DNA of 64,000 bases. Source: Herbaspirillum sp. RTI4 (GTDB lineage: Bacteria; Pseudomonadota; Gammaproteobacteria; Burkholderiales; Burkholderiaceae_D). Within the stretch, counting starts at the first letter, position 1. Every line of letters begins with the position of its first letter. Below are positions 56,211 through 64,000 of the stretch, piece by piece. The translations under genes were made by a program, and so were the position numbers. Under the pieces are notes generated by a model. That model made no database searches and was not told the DNA's origin. It saw nothing but the letters and a program-made list of their open reading frames with translations. Location: contig NZ_JAVIWQ010000002.1 of assembly GCF_034313965.1 (NCBI RefSeq), forward strand, positions 2,852,001 to 2,916,000, in the 5' to 3' direction.

Positions 56211-57245
56211 ATGCAGCTTGATCGGATTGCTGTCGAGCATCGTTTTGACGATGCCGGTGCCGATAGAGACGCCAAACTTCTTCAATACCCGCTCCGGCAA
56301 ACCTTCAGTTTGCGTGTAATCGACCAGATCTTCTTCTTTCAGCACATCCCTGGCAACACTGTCGACAGTGCCGAAACCATCGGCTAAGCCGAGATCAATC
56401 GCCTTGGCACCGGACCAGAACAGGCCAGAGAAAATTTCCGGCGTTTCCTTCAGGCGTTGTCCGCGACCCTTGCGTACGACGTCGATGAATTGCTGGTGAA
56501 TTTCATTGAGCATTTGTTGCGCCATTTCGCGCTGCTTAGGATTGGACGGGCTATACGGATCAAGGAAACCCTTGTTTTCACCGGCGGTCAGCAAGCGGCG
56601 TTCGACACCGACTTTTTCCATCAGCCCGCTGAAACCGAATCCATCCATCAGCACACCGATCGAACCGACGATACTGGCCTTGTTGACGAAAATCTTGTCC
56701 GCTGCTGCGGCAATGTAATACCCGCCGGAAGCGCACATTTCATCGACCACCACATACAACGGCTTGTCAGGATAGAGCTTGCGCAGGCGCACGATTTCAT
56801 CGTTGATCATGCCGGCCTGCACCGGGCTGCCGCCAGGACTGTTGATTTTGAGAATGACGCCGACAGAATCGGTGGACTCAAATGCCTTGTCCAGCGAGGG
56901 AATCACTGCGCTGGCGGATCCATGCCCTTCGGAGGCAATTTCACCGTTGATTTCAATCAGGGCCGTGTGCTTGCCTACCGGTTCGGCATCCGACTGACTG
57001 TAATTGAACGCAGTCCATATACCGAAAACGAGGACGGCCAGTCCGGCGATTCTGAAGAAAATGCTCCAGCGACGGCGCGCGCGCTGTTCCTTGACGGCGA
57101 ACAAGGCGAGCTGTTCGAGCACATCGCGCTCCCAGCCACCTTTTTTTTCCTTTTCCACCGCAGGCGCTACCGTTGCGGCCACCTCGGGAGTTGCGCCCGC
57201 TGCGGAGGGCGGCGTCGTATTTTCAGTTTCGTTGATATCGCTCAT
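56208..57245 (-). CDS. sppA: Signal peptide peptidase SppA (S49 family)
   Basis: A 345-residue membrane-anchored serine protease that degrades cleaved signal peptides. One N-terminal transmembrane helix (about 62-82, IFFRIAGLAVLVFGIWTAF) precedes the S49 domain. Catalytic features are the Ser in ASIVGSIGVLMDG, the oxyanion region LKINSPGGSPVQA and the segment DEMCASGGYYIAAAADKIFV. The short form (one S49 domain) matches bacterial SppA36K. Its 3' end abuts an 8-bp tandem repeat. Confidence 0.93.
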   Translation of the reverse strand: MSDINETENTTPPSAAGATPEVAATVAPAVEKEKKGGWERDVLEQLALFAVKEQRARRRWSIFFRIAGLAVLVFGIWTAFNYSQSDAEPVGKHTALIEINGEIASEGHGSASAVIPSLDKAFESTDSVGVILKINSPGGSPVQAGMINDEIVRLRKLYPDKPLYVVVDEMCASGGYYIAAAADKIFVNKASIVGSIGVLMDGFGFSGLMEKVGVERRLLTAGENKGFLDPYSPSNPKQREMAQQMLNEIHQQFIDVVRKGRGQRLKETPEIFSGLFWSGAKAIDLGLADGFGTVDSVARDVLKEEDLVDYTQTEGLPERVLKKFGVSIGTGIVKTMLDSNPIKLH

Positions 57246-57271
57246 ATAGTCACTCAGGCGTTACACGAGGC

Positions 57272-57667
57272 TTATGCCATCGCGGGTCTTATGAAATCAT
57301 CCGGCGTCCAGAATATCTGGCCGTCGCTTTCAAACGTAGGTATCGGCTGCAAACGACCGCCCCGGCAAGGTCCGCCGGCGCATTTTCCGGTCGCCGGTTC
57401 ATACACCGCGCCGTGGGTCGCACACATCAGGTATAAACCGCTGGACTCGAAAAATTCGCCTTTTTCCCAATCCATTTCAATCGGCACATGCGCGCAACGA
57501 TTAAGGTAGCCGTGAACGACTCCGTCGTAGCGAATGACGAATCCCACCGCGTCCGCACCCTGCACGCTGACCGGAAATCGCTGGCCCTTGCCGCCCTCCT
57601 CGACCGCCACGGAGAGGCAGACAGGAATGCTGGGGGCGTCTGATACCGGCGAGCCTTCTTCAGGCAT
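57272..57667 (-). CDS. Rieske [2Fe-2S] domain protein
   Basis: A 131-residue ferredoxin-like Rieske protein. Cluster ligands are CAH (LNRCAHVPIE) and CATH (LYLMCATHGAVYEPATGKCA). It overlaps the upstream HAD gene by 8 bp (ATGCCTGA), fixing the start at 57667. It resembles the stand-alone Rieske proteins found between a Gph-like phosphatase and sppA in Burkholderiales; an electron-transfer role is assumed, partner unknown. Confidence 0.88.
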   Translation of the reverse strand: MPEEGSPVSDAPSIPVCLSVAVEEGGKGQRFPVSVQGADAVGFVIRYDGVVHGYLNRCAHVPIEMDWEKGEFFESSGLYLMCATHGAVYEPATGKCAGGPCRGGRLQPIPTFESDGQIFWTPDDFIRPAMA

Positions 57668-58319
57668 GTTGATCGAGCCAGGTGTGCAAGGATTTGATGG
57701 AGGCTGCACTATAAAGAGGCTTGAGCGCCGCCAGTTCCTCCACCGGATGGGCTCCAAACTCTACTGCCACGCCCGCAGCACCGGCGTTGATCGCCATTTG
57801 CAGATCATGCGTGGTGTCGCCAATCATCAGTGTGCGCTGCATGTCCTGTCCGAGTTCGCGGGTCAGTTCGTGCAACATGGCGGGATTCGGCTTGGAAAAA
57901 GTCTCATCGGCGCAGCGGGTGGCGTCGAACGACGATAGCAGCCCCGAGGTATGCAGAGCCCGGTTCAGCCCGACTCTGTTTTTGCCGGTGGCTACGGCCA
58001 AAAAATAGCCCTGCTGCCGCAGGTCCGTCAGCATCTCGCCAACGCCGTCGAACAAGGTCAGGTCCATATCCTGCGCCAGATAGTGATGGCGATAGCGTTC
58101 GACAATGCGAGGATAAAATTTCGGATCGACATTCGGTATCGCCACTTGCATGGCATCGTGCAAGCCCAGTCCGATGACATAAGAGGCGGCAGTTTTGTCG
58201 GGCACGGGCAAACCGAGGTCCCTCGCTGCCGCCTGAATGCAGCGCACGATGGTGGAAGTGCTGTCCATCAGCGTGCCGTCCCAGTCAAAGACAATTAAAT
58301 CAAATTGCTTTCGCGCCAT
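57660..58319 (-). CDS. HAD-family phosphatase (phosphoglycolate phosphatase/Gph-like)
   Basis: A 219-residue HAD hydrolase. Motif I is VFDWDGTLMDS, motif II VATGKNR, motif III Lys in SKPNPAML, and motif IV MIGDTTHDLQMAINAGAAG. The helical cap is of the beta-phosphoglucomutase/Gph type. Substrate is unproven; Gph or a nucleotide phosphatase is likely. It lies between rluC and the Rieske gene, with an 8-bp overlap to the latter. Confidence 0.88.
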   Translation of the reverse strand: MARKQFDLIVFDWDGTLMDSTSTIVRCIQAAARDLGLPVPDKTAASYVIGLGLHDAMQVAIPNVDPKFYPRIVERYRHHYLAQDMDLTLFDGVGEMLTDLRQQGYFLAVATGKNRVGLNRALHTSGLLSSFDATRCADETFSKPNPAMLHELTRELGQDMQRTLMIGDTTHDLQMAINAGAAGVAVEFGAHPVEELAALKPLYSAASIKSLHTWLDQHA

Positions 58320-58459
58320 GTTTTTCTATCAAAAATCAGCCAGCCCCGATTATCAGGCCTAAAGCCGAATCATGCTGCTCAGACCGATAATTATTCGAGA
58401 AAAGAACCGAAAAAATCAGTCGAGTTTGACTCGGCCCGTTCCAGCGCAAAGCGAAGTGA

Positions 58460-59497
58460 CTACTTCGGCGACGCTGCCGCAACCTGAACCGGACCCAAAC
58501 CCTTCAGAAAACGTTCGCATTCGGCAGGCAGCTTGGAACGCAAGGTCGTTGATTTGCCGGTTTCAGGGTGGGTGAAAGTGATTTGATGGGCATGCAAGAA
58601 CATGCGTTTGAGTGCGACACGCTCGCCATCGGCCTTCTGCAAGGCGCGATTCAGAACAAAATCGCCATATTTATCGTCACCGACAATGGCGAAACCGCTG
58701 TGGGACAAATGCACCCGAATCTGATGGGTGCGACCGGTTTTCAGCTCCGCTTCCAGCAAGGCGTAGTCGGTATATTTGCGCAGCAGCGAAAAAATCGTAT
58801 GCGAAGCCATGCCGTCGGCCTGCACCCGCACGCGCCGCTCACCGTCGCCCATCGTATATTTGTGCAGGGCCAGCTTGACGTGCTGCCGGGCATTTTGCCA
58901 GTCGCCATGGACCAGCGTGAGGTAACGCTTGTCCGTCAAGCCATCGCGCATCTGCGCATGGAGGTCGGTCAGCGCCGAGCGCTTCTTGGCCAGCAGCAGG
59001 ATGCCCGAGGTGTCCCGGTCGAGCCTATGCACCAGCTCCAGAAATTTGGCATCGGGGCGCGAGGCCCGCAATTGTTCGATCACGCCATAGCTGACGCCCG
59101 AACCGCCATGCACAGCTACGCCGGCAGGTTTGTCGATCACCAGCAGATGACTGTCTTCCAGCAAAATCGTGAATTCTGCACCGGGCGCAGACGGCGGCGC
59201 TTTTTCTGCCATGCGGATGGGTGGAATGCGGATGATGTCACCATCCTGCAGGCGGTACATCTGGTCGATGCGCCCCTTGTTGACGCGCACTTCGCCTGAG
59301 CGAAGTACCCGGTAAATATGGCTTTTTGGCACCCCTTTACAGATACGTAAAAGGAAGTTATCGATACGCTGACCACTATCCTCTTCGGAAATCGTCAGCA
59401 ACTGGACTTGCGGCGCAGGCTGAGCCGCCGGCGCTACAACCGGGGGGGGCGTGCCGGTTTCAGTCTTCCCTCTAGAATATCTCGCTAAGTCCTTCAT
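58460..59497 (-). CDS. rluC: 23S rRNA pseudouridine(955/2504/2580) synthase RluC
   Basis: A 345-residue enzyme with an N-terminal S4 RNA-binding domain (about 40-100, RIDNFLLRICKGVPKSHIYR) and a RluA-type catalytic domain with LVHRLDRDTSGILLLAK (catalytic Asp). It modifies three uridines of 23S rRNA. The start at 59497 (MKDLARYS) is the probable family start; an ATG 45 bp upstream is possible, and neither has a clear ribosome site. It is divergent from rne, an arrangement shared with many proteobacteria. Confidence 0.93.
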   Translation of the reverse strand: MKDLARYSRGKTETGTPPPVVAPAAQPAPQVQLLTISEEDSGQRIDNFLLRICKGVPKSHIYRVLRSGEVRVNKGRIDQMYRLQDGDIIRIPPIRMAEKAPPSAPGAEFTILLEDSHLLVIDKPAGVAVHGGSGVSYGVIEQLRASRPDAKFLELVHRLDRDTSGILLLAKKRSALTDLHAQMRDGLTDKRYLTLVHGDWQNARQHVKLALHKYTMGDGERRVRVQADGMASHTIFSLLRKYTDYALLEAELKTGRTHQIRVHLSHSGFAIVGDDKYGDFVLNRALQKADGERVALKRMFLHAHQITFTHPETGKSTTLRSKLPAECERFLKGLGPVQVAAASPK

Positions 59498-60334
59498 TTT
59501 GAATATATAATTGATTTCGACAATGCTTAACGCGTTTGTCATTGTGAGAATAAAAAAGACATTCTACACAGGGGCTTAACCATCCGCCTCGCAATTTGCA
59601 AATTGATGGACGAAAGCGTTAAAAACAGTCGCAATAGCCACAAGTTTTAAGTAGTTGTGTTTTATTGAAGGTTTTCAACGTATTTTCGAAAAAAATGTGT
59701 ATGCAGTATTCATGTGCGAATCAGGGGACACCGTTGCCGTTACCGGCGTGTCGTCACTGACACGGTTTTCACCGGCGTAGTTGTCCAGATACCGCATGAG
59801 AATATTGGATAGGATGAGTGGGATAGAAGGAATAAGAATCTGGCAGGTTTTACCAGGTGTCGGCAAACATGCCCGCGACCCGAAGTTTGGCTAACACGCA
59901 CCGTCCGGCGCACATCCCCTGAGGGATGTCTCCTCGGATAACGCAGCGAAACAGCCACTCCCGACGCAGCCAGTTTGCCAGCCTGTAACCTGCCGGTTGA
60001 GATACAGTGCATGCCGGTTCACCGGCCGATCCATTTGCCTCGATGCCAGACTTGACTCAAATCGAGAGATCAAATCAAGAGAGACAACACTTTGCGAGCC
60101 ACCACTGTGACCGCTTCATGCGGAACGTGGATGCATCCAGAATGCTGTCCGGCATCTTGCTGAATGTATGCCTGTCTGTATCCTCGCCTGTAGCATGAGC
60201 GCGCACACCAATCGCGCCCTCTGCGATCAGGCCAATTCCTCCCGCCAGTCCTTCCTCGCGTACATCCCTGTACTAATGCCGCAGCCATCAAAGCTGCTGC
60301 ACCAAAGATGACCCAAGGGTCACGGAGTGAAGCC
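59498..60334 (+). other. Long intergenic region: leader of rne and promoter region of rluC
   Basis: About 790-840 bp without a convincing gene. A long rne leader is expected because RNase E autoregulates through structured 5' untranslated RNA. Local inverted repeats such as CTGAGGGATG/TCTCCTCGG near 59920-59940 hint at hairpins, but I cannot assign a structure or transcription start. Confidence 0.45.
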
Positions 60335-63300
60335 ATGAAACGCATGCTGTTCAATGCTACGCAACAAGAAGAATTGCGCGTAGCCATCGTCGACGGTCAG
60401 AAACTGATCGACATCGACATCGAAGCCACCGGACGCGAACAACGCAAGTCCAACATCTACAAAGGCGTCATTACCCGCATCGAGCCCTCGCTCGAAGCCT
60501 GCTTCGTCAATTACGGCGAAGAACGTCACGGCTTTCTGCCGTTCAAGGAAATCGCCCGCTCTTACTTCAAGGAAGGTGTTGACGTCCGCACCGCCTCGAT
60601 CAAAGAAGCGCTGCGCGAAGGCCAGGAAATCATTGTTCAGGTAGAAAAAGAAGAACGCGGCAATAAAGGCGCTGCGCTGACCTCTTTCATCTCGCTGGCC
60701 GGTCGCTACCTGGTGCTCATGCCCAACAACCCACGCGGCGGCGGAGTATCACGTCGCGTCGAAGGCGAAGACCGTCAGGAACTGCGCGAAACGATGGACA
60801 AGCTGGACCTGCCTACCGGCATGTCAGTCATCGTGCGCACCGCCGGCATCGGCCGCAACGTCGACGAATTGCAATGGGACTTGAACTACCTGATGCAATT
60901 GTGGCGCGCCATCGAAGGCGCCGGTCAGACCGGTTCCGGCGCTTTCCTGATCTATCAGGAGTCCTCACTGGTCATCCGCGCCATCCGCGATTACTTCCAG
61001 CAGGATATCGGCGAAATCCTGATCGACACCGACGACATCCACGATCAGGCCCACCAGTTCATGGCGCACGTCATGCCGGACATGGTCCATCGGGTCAAGC
61101 GCTACCGTGACGATGTGCCACTGTTTTCGCGCTTCCAGATCGAACACCAGATCGAAACCGCCTATTCGCGCACCGTCCCGCTGCCATCCGGCGGCGCGAT
61201 CGTCATCGACCATACCGAAGCGCTGGTATCGGTAGACGTCAACTCCGCCCGTGCCACACGCGGCAGCGATATCGAAACCACCGCCTATCACACCAATCTG
61301 GAAGCCGCCGAAGAAGTGGCGCGCCAGTTGCGTCTGCGCGATCTGGGCGGCCTGATCGTCATCGATTTCATCGACATGGAAAACGCGAAGAACCAGCGCG
61401 AAGTCGAATCGCGTCTGAAAGACGCGCTGCACCACGACCGCGCCCGCGTCCAGATGGGCAAGATCTCGCGCTTCGGCCTGATGGAACTGTCGCGTCAGCG
61501 CCTGCGTCCGTCACTGTCCGAAGGTAGTCACGTCACCTGCCCGCGCTGTAACGGCACCGGCCACATCCGCGATACCGAATCCTCCGCACTGCAAGTCCTG
61601 CGCATCATCCAGGAAGAAGCAATGAAGGAAAATTCGGCCGCCATCCACGTCCAGGCACCTGTCGACGTCGCCGCTTTCCTGCTCAACGAAAAGCGCGGCG
61701 AAATCCTGAAGATCGAAACCCGTCACCGGGTCACGATCATCATGATTCCCAACAAGCATCTGGAAACCCCGCACTACAAGCTGGAACGCCTCAAGCACGA
61801 CGATCCGCGACTCGACGATGCCCAGGCCAGCTACGCCATGGCGGAAGAAGCAGACACCGACATCGGTTACAACAAGGGTCAGAAAGAAGAAGCCAAACCA
61901 CGTCAGCAAGCCGTCGTCAAGGGCATCACCCCTGACCAGCCAGCCCCGGTTTTCGAACGCAAAGCGAGTGCCGGTACTGCACCTACCCTCGCGCCAGAAG
62001 CTGGCCTGCTCGGCAAAATCTGGAGTTTCTTCACCAAGAAATCGACTACGGCAGTCGCCACCACACCCGCTGCCACCACACCACCGTCCGGCAAGCGCGA
62101 CGCCGGTGACCGTGATCGTAACGGCCGAGGCAACCGCAACAACCGCAGCCGCAACGGCGGCGGTCGCGGCGGCAATCGCGAACGTGAAGAAAACGACGCC
62201 GTCGCCACCACTGAAACAGGCAAGACCGCGCAGATTCAGGAAACGTCCGACGGTCGTCCTCCACGCACCCCACGTCCGCCACGCGAACCGCGTGAAGGCA
62301 AGGAAGCCCGCGAGCCACGTGAGCCACGGGAAATCCGTGAACCGCGTGAGCCAAGAGAGCCACGCGAACCCGCAGGTGAAGGCCGCCGTGAACAGCGTGA
62401 GCCGCGTGAACCACGCGCGCCCCGTCAGCCACGTCAGGAACGCAAGGAAGTCGCACCCGAAGGCCTCGACAACCTGCCGATGGAAGCCACACTGGCTGCC
62501 GCCGGAATCGCTGCAGCAGTCCCATCCATGGACTCCGCCGCTCGTGATTTGCCGCCGCCTGACATGGACGATGCCGCAACCGCCGGTCATCCTCAGGACG
62601 GCACTGCAGAAGGCGGGGAAGAACCACGCCGCCGCCGCCGTCGTGGCGGTCGCAACCGCAACCGTCGTGACCGCGAAGGTGGCATTGAAGGTGAAAACGC
62701 TGAAGACGGTACCGAGTCTAGCGACCGCTCCGAAGTGTTTGAAGCCGTCGCCGACAACGCGGTAGCCCAACAGCAAGCGGAACGGAAACTGGCAGACAAC
62801 GTCGCTCACGATACGGATACCCCGTCTCATGAGCCGCAACAAGCCAGCCTGTTGCCAACCTGGGCCGAAATCGCCGTCGCTACTGCACCGGCAGGCGTCA
62901 CGCCCCCGGCCGCTGTAACGCCGTCATCGGAAACAGCGCCACAAAACGCGCCCGTAGTTGCAACGCCAACGCAGGAACCCGTTGCCGCCGCTGCAGTTGC
63001 CCCGGCACCTGAAACTGCACCAGTGCAAGTGGCTGTCGTGGCAGAAACCCCGGTCGAGGCACCAGTCGTCGCGGCTCCGGTCTTTACCGCCACACCAATC
63101 TACGCAGCACCGGTAGCCGAAGCGCCTCAGGCATCGCCAATTACGGCGCAACCTGTTGCCGCAGTGGTGGTGGCTGAGGTTGTCGAAACGCCAGCAGCTC
63201 CGATTGTTACCGCACCTGTTGCGGTGATTGTTGAAGCGCCGGCAGCGCCGGTTGCTCCTGTTGTTGCGATACCCGTTGCCGCCCCTGTTGCCGCAGTTAT

Positions 63301-63514
63301 TACAGCAGTGGTTGCCCCGGCAACCAGCGCCGCCGATCTGGACAGCACGCTCAGTTCAGCCGGCCTGACCCTGGCCCGTACCGATCCGGCCAAGTTGCTT
63401 GCAGCGCAGGAAGCTGCCGCCAGCGCCCCGGTTGAGGCACGCGTGCCACGCGAACGCAAGCCCCAGGCAGCAGTCGCCTCGGAACCGCTGGTGCAAGTAG
63501 AAACACAGCGCTAA
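60335..63514 (+). CDS. rne: Ribonuclease E
   Basis: A 1059-residue endoribonuclease organising the RNA degradosome. Starts [20 protein letters not shown] with GGAG upstream. An S1 domain (about 36-120), RNase-H-like and 5'-sensor regions, and DNase-I-like catalytic domain ([25 protein letters not shown]) are followed by the Zn-link CPRCNGTG near residue 405. From about 590 the C-terminus is disordered: an Arg-rich stretch with many REPR repeats (about 650-710), an [14 protein letters not shown] cluster, then a long Ala/Pro/Val-rich tail. These should bind RNA and degradosome partners such as enolase. Confidence 0.96.
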   Translation: MKRMLFNATQQEELRVAIVDGQKLIDIDIEATGREQRKSNIYKGVITRIEPSLEACFVNYGEERHGFLPFKEIARSYFKEGVDVRTASIKEALREGQEIIVQVEKEERGNKGAALTSFISLAGRYLVLMPNNPRGGGVSRRVEGEDRQELRETMDKLDLPTGMSVIVRTAGIGRNVDELQWDLNYLMQLWRAIEGAGQTGSGAFLIYQESSLVIRAIRDYFQQDIGEILIDTDDIHDQAHQFMAHVMPDMVHRVKRYRDDVPLFSRFQIEHQIETAYSRTVPLPSGGAIVIDHTEALVSVDVNSARATRGSDIETTAYHTNLEAAEEVARQLRLRDLGGLIVIDFIDMENAKNQREVESRLKDALHHDRARVQMGKISRFGLMELSRQRLRPSLSEGSHVTCPRCNGTGHIRDTESSALQVLRIIQEEAMKENSAAIHVQAPVDVAAFLLNEKRGEILKIETRHRVTIIMIPNKHLETPHYKLERLKHDDPRLDDAQASYAMAEEADTDIGYNKGQKEEAKPRQQAVVKGITPDQPAPVFERKASAGTAPTLAPEAGLLGKIWSFFTKKSTTAVATTPAATTPPSGKRDAGDRDRNGRGNRNNRSRNGGGRGGNREREENDAVATTETGKTAQIQETSDGRPPRTPRPPREPREGKEAREPREPREIREPREPREPREPAGEGRREQREPREPRAPRQPRQERKEVAPEGLDNLPMEATLAAAGIAAAVPSMDSAARDLPPPDMDDAATAGHPQDGTAEGGEEPRRRRRRGGRNRNRRDREGGIEGENAEDGTESSDRSEVFEAVADNAVAQQQAERKLADNVAHDTDTPSHEPQQASLLPTWAEIAVATAPAGVTPPAAVTPSSETAPQNAPVVATPTQEPVAAAAVAPAPETAPVQVAVVAETPVEAPVVAAPVFTATPIYAAPVAEAPQASPITAQPVAAVVVAEVVETPAAPIVTAPVAVIVEAPAAPVAPVVAIPVAAPVAAVITAVVAPATSAADLDSTLSSAGLTLARTDPAKLLAAQEAAASAPVEARVPRERKPQAAVASEPLVQVETQR

Positions 63515-63593
63515 GCAGCCCCCAAGGCAGCGTCGACGCTCACCGCGCCGGCGCTGCCTGACTTCATTGCCGATGAATGAAGCAAAAGCACGT

Positions 63594-63632
63594 CAAAAAA
63601 TGCCGCCAGGATTGATCCGGGCGGCATTTTTT
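63594..63632 (+). terminator. Rho-independent terminator after rne
   Basis: AAAAAATGCCGCC pairs with GGCGGCATTTTTT around a 12-nt loop, ending in six T. It lies 80 bp after the rne stop and can act in both directions. Confidence 0.88.
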
Positions 63633-63740
63633 ATGGACGCAACGCATCACCTCATTCCAGCCATGACAAAGCACAAGAAGCAGGCACATGCTATCGTTCT
63701 CCCTTCTGCAATACGTATTTACTAAAAGCATCAGGCAGCC

Positions 63741-64000
63741 ATGAGTCATCGCATCATTTCCATCATCGATCAGCGCGTAGCGACCTCCCCCTCGCTGCTT
63801 CCGCACGTCATGGAAACCCCGACCGGCACCCTGAACGACACTCTGGCACGACCTTTGCGCGACTTGCGCATTTCCGTGACCGACCGCTGCAATTTCCGCT
63901 GTGTGTATTGCATGCCGAAAAGTACCTTCGACAAAAATTACACCTATCTCCCGCACTCGGATCTGCTGACCTTCGAGGAAATCACCCGGCTGGCGACGCA
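63741..64000 (+). CDS. moaA: GTP 3',8-cyclase MoaA (partial, C-terminus outside window)
   Basis: Eighty-six residues visible from ATG 63741. The radical-SAM cluster motif [11 protein letters not shown] follows [11 protein letters not shown], the standard MoaA N-terminus. MoaA converts GTP to 3',8-cyclo-7,8-dihydro-GTP in molybdenum cofactor synthesis. The N-terminal extension of about 35 residues before the barrel is longer than in E. coli. The frame is open to the window edge. Confidence 0.93.
   Translation, partial: MSHRIISIIDQRVATSPSLLPHVMETPTGTLNDTLARPLRDLRISVTDRCNFRCVYCMPKSTFDKNYTYLPHSDLLTFEEITRLAT

Noticed and set aside
61511..62842. Open frame of 443 codons opposite rne
   Set aside because: It mirrors the Arg/Pro-rich repeat region of RNase E, has Phe/Trp-rich low-complexity content and no ribosome site or domain.

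Overview
The window looks like chromosome of a betaproteobacterium of the order Burkholderiales, most likely family Oxalobacteraceae (Herminiimonas/Janthinobacterium-like). This rests on remembered gene orders (pyrG-kdsA-eno-ftsB; rluC-HAD-Rieske-sppA next to rne; recJ-prfB-lysS) and on protein style, not on a database search. Most of the window is housekeeping sequence of moderate-to-high GC. Two AT-rich accessory stretches (about 23.1-24.5 kb and 31.8-39.4 kb) stand out.

Layout. 1-6.1 kb: a branched-chain-type ABC substrate-binding protein (cut by the window edge) downstream of a class II HMG-CoA reductase, with a divergent GAF/PucR-type regulator and a NarL-like two-component pair. This is plausibly a mevalonate or HMG catabolic locus. 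6.2-12.2 kb: a GGDEF protein, then ftsB, eno, kdsA and pyrG on the minus strand. 12.3-13.8 kb: a CHRD lipoprotein and an alpha/beta hydrolase. 14.2-22.0 kb: a minus-strand amide/urea operon: five-gene Urt-type ABC transporter, aliphatic amidase, formamidase and an FmdB zinc ribbon. Its likely regulators are an NCS1-permease/hybrid-histidine-kinase fusion and a LuxR-type response regulator (24.7-29.1 kb). They are separated from it by an AT-rich toxin-like gene (DUF6402-like) and its membrane partner.

29.2-40.5 kb: comEC, then three tandem modules, then tatD. Each module, read on the minus strand, is PAAR spike protein, DUF6402-like protein, two-helix membrane protein. Between modules lie a 5' fragment of comEC and a diverged scrap resembling the tatD 3' end. 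I read this as an amplified and diversifying type VI secretion (T6SS) cargo/immunity cassette built by unequal recombination between tatD and comEC. It is the most interesting part of the window. No T6SS core gene is present.

40.5-49.6 kb: argE, lolD and lolC/E; then an RpfE-like protein, recJ, prfB (with a textbook +1 programmed frameshift) and lysS. 49.6-53.7 kb: a glycine-zipper protein, an exported CMD-family protein, tRNA-Arg(TCT), tRNA-Pro(TGG) with a clear promoter and terminator, and prfC. 53.7-59.5 kb: ppx, a tetrapyrrole-methylase-type SAM methyltransferase, sppA, Rieske, HAD phosphatase and rluC. 59.5-63.6 kb: RNase E with a long leader. moaA starts at 63741 and leaves the window.

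A second pattern runs through the window: short degenerate tandem repeats (5-15 bp units) lie at or just after the stop codons of at least nine unrelated genes. I know of no standard explanation.
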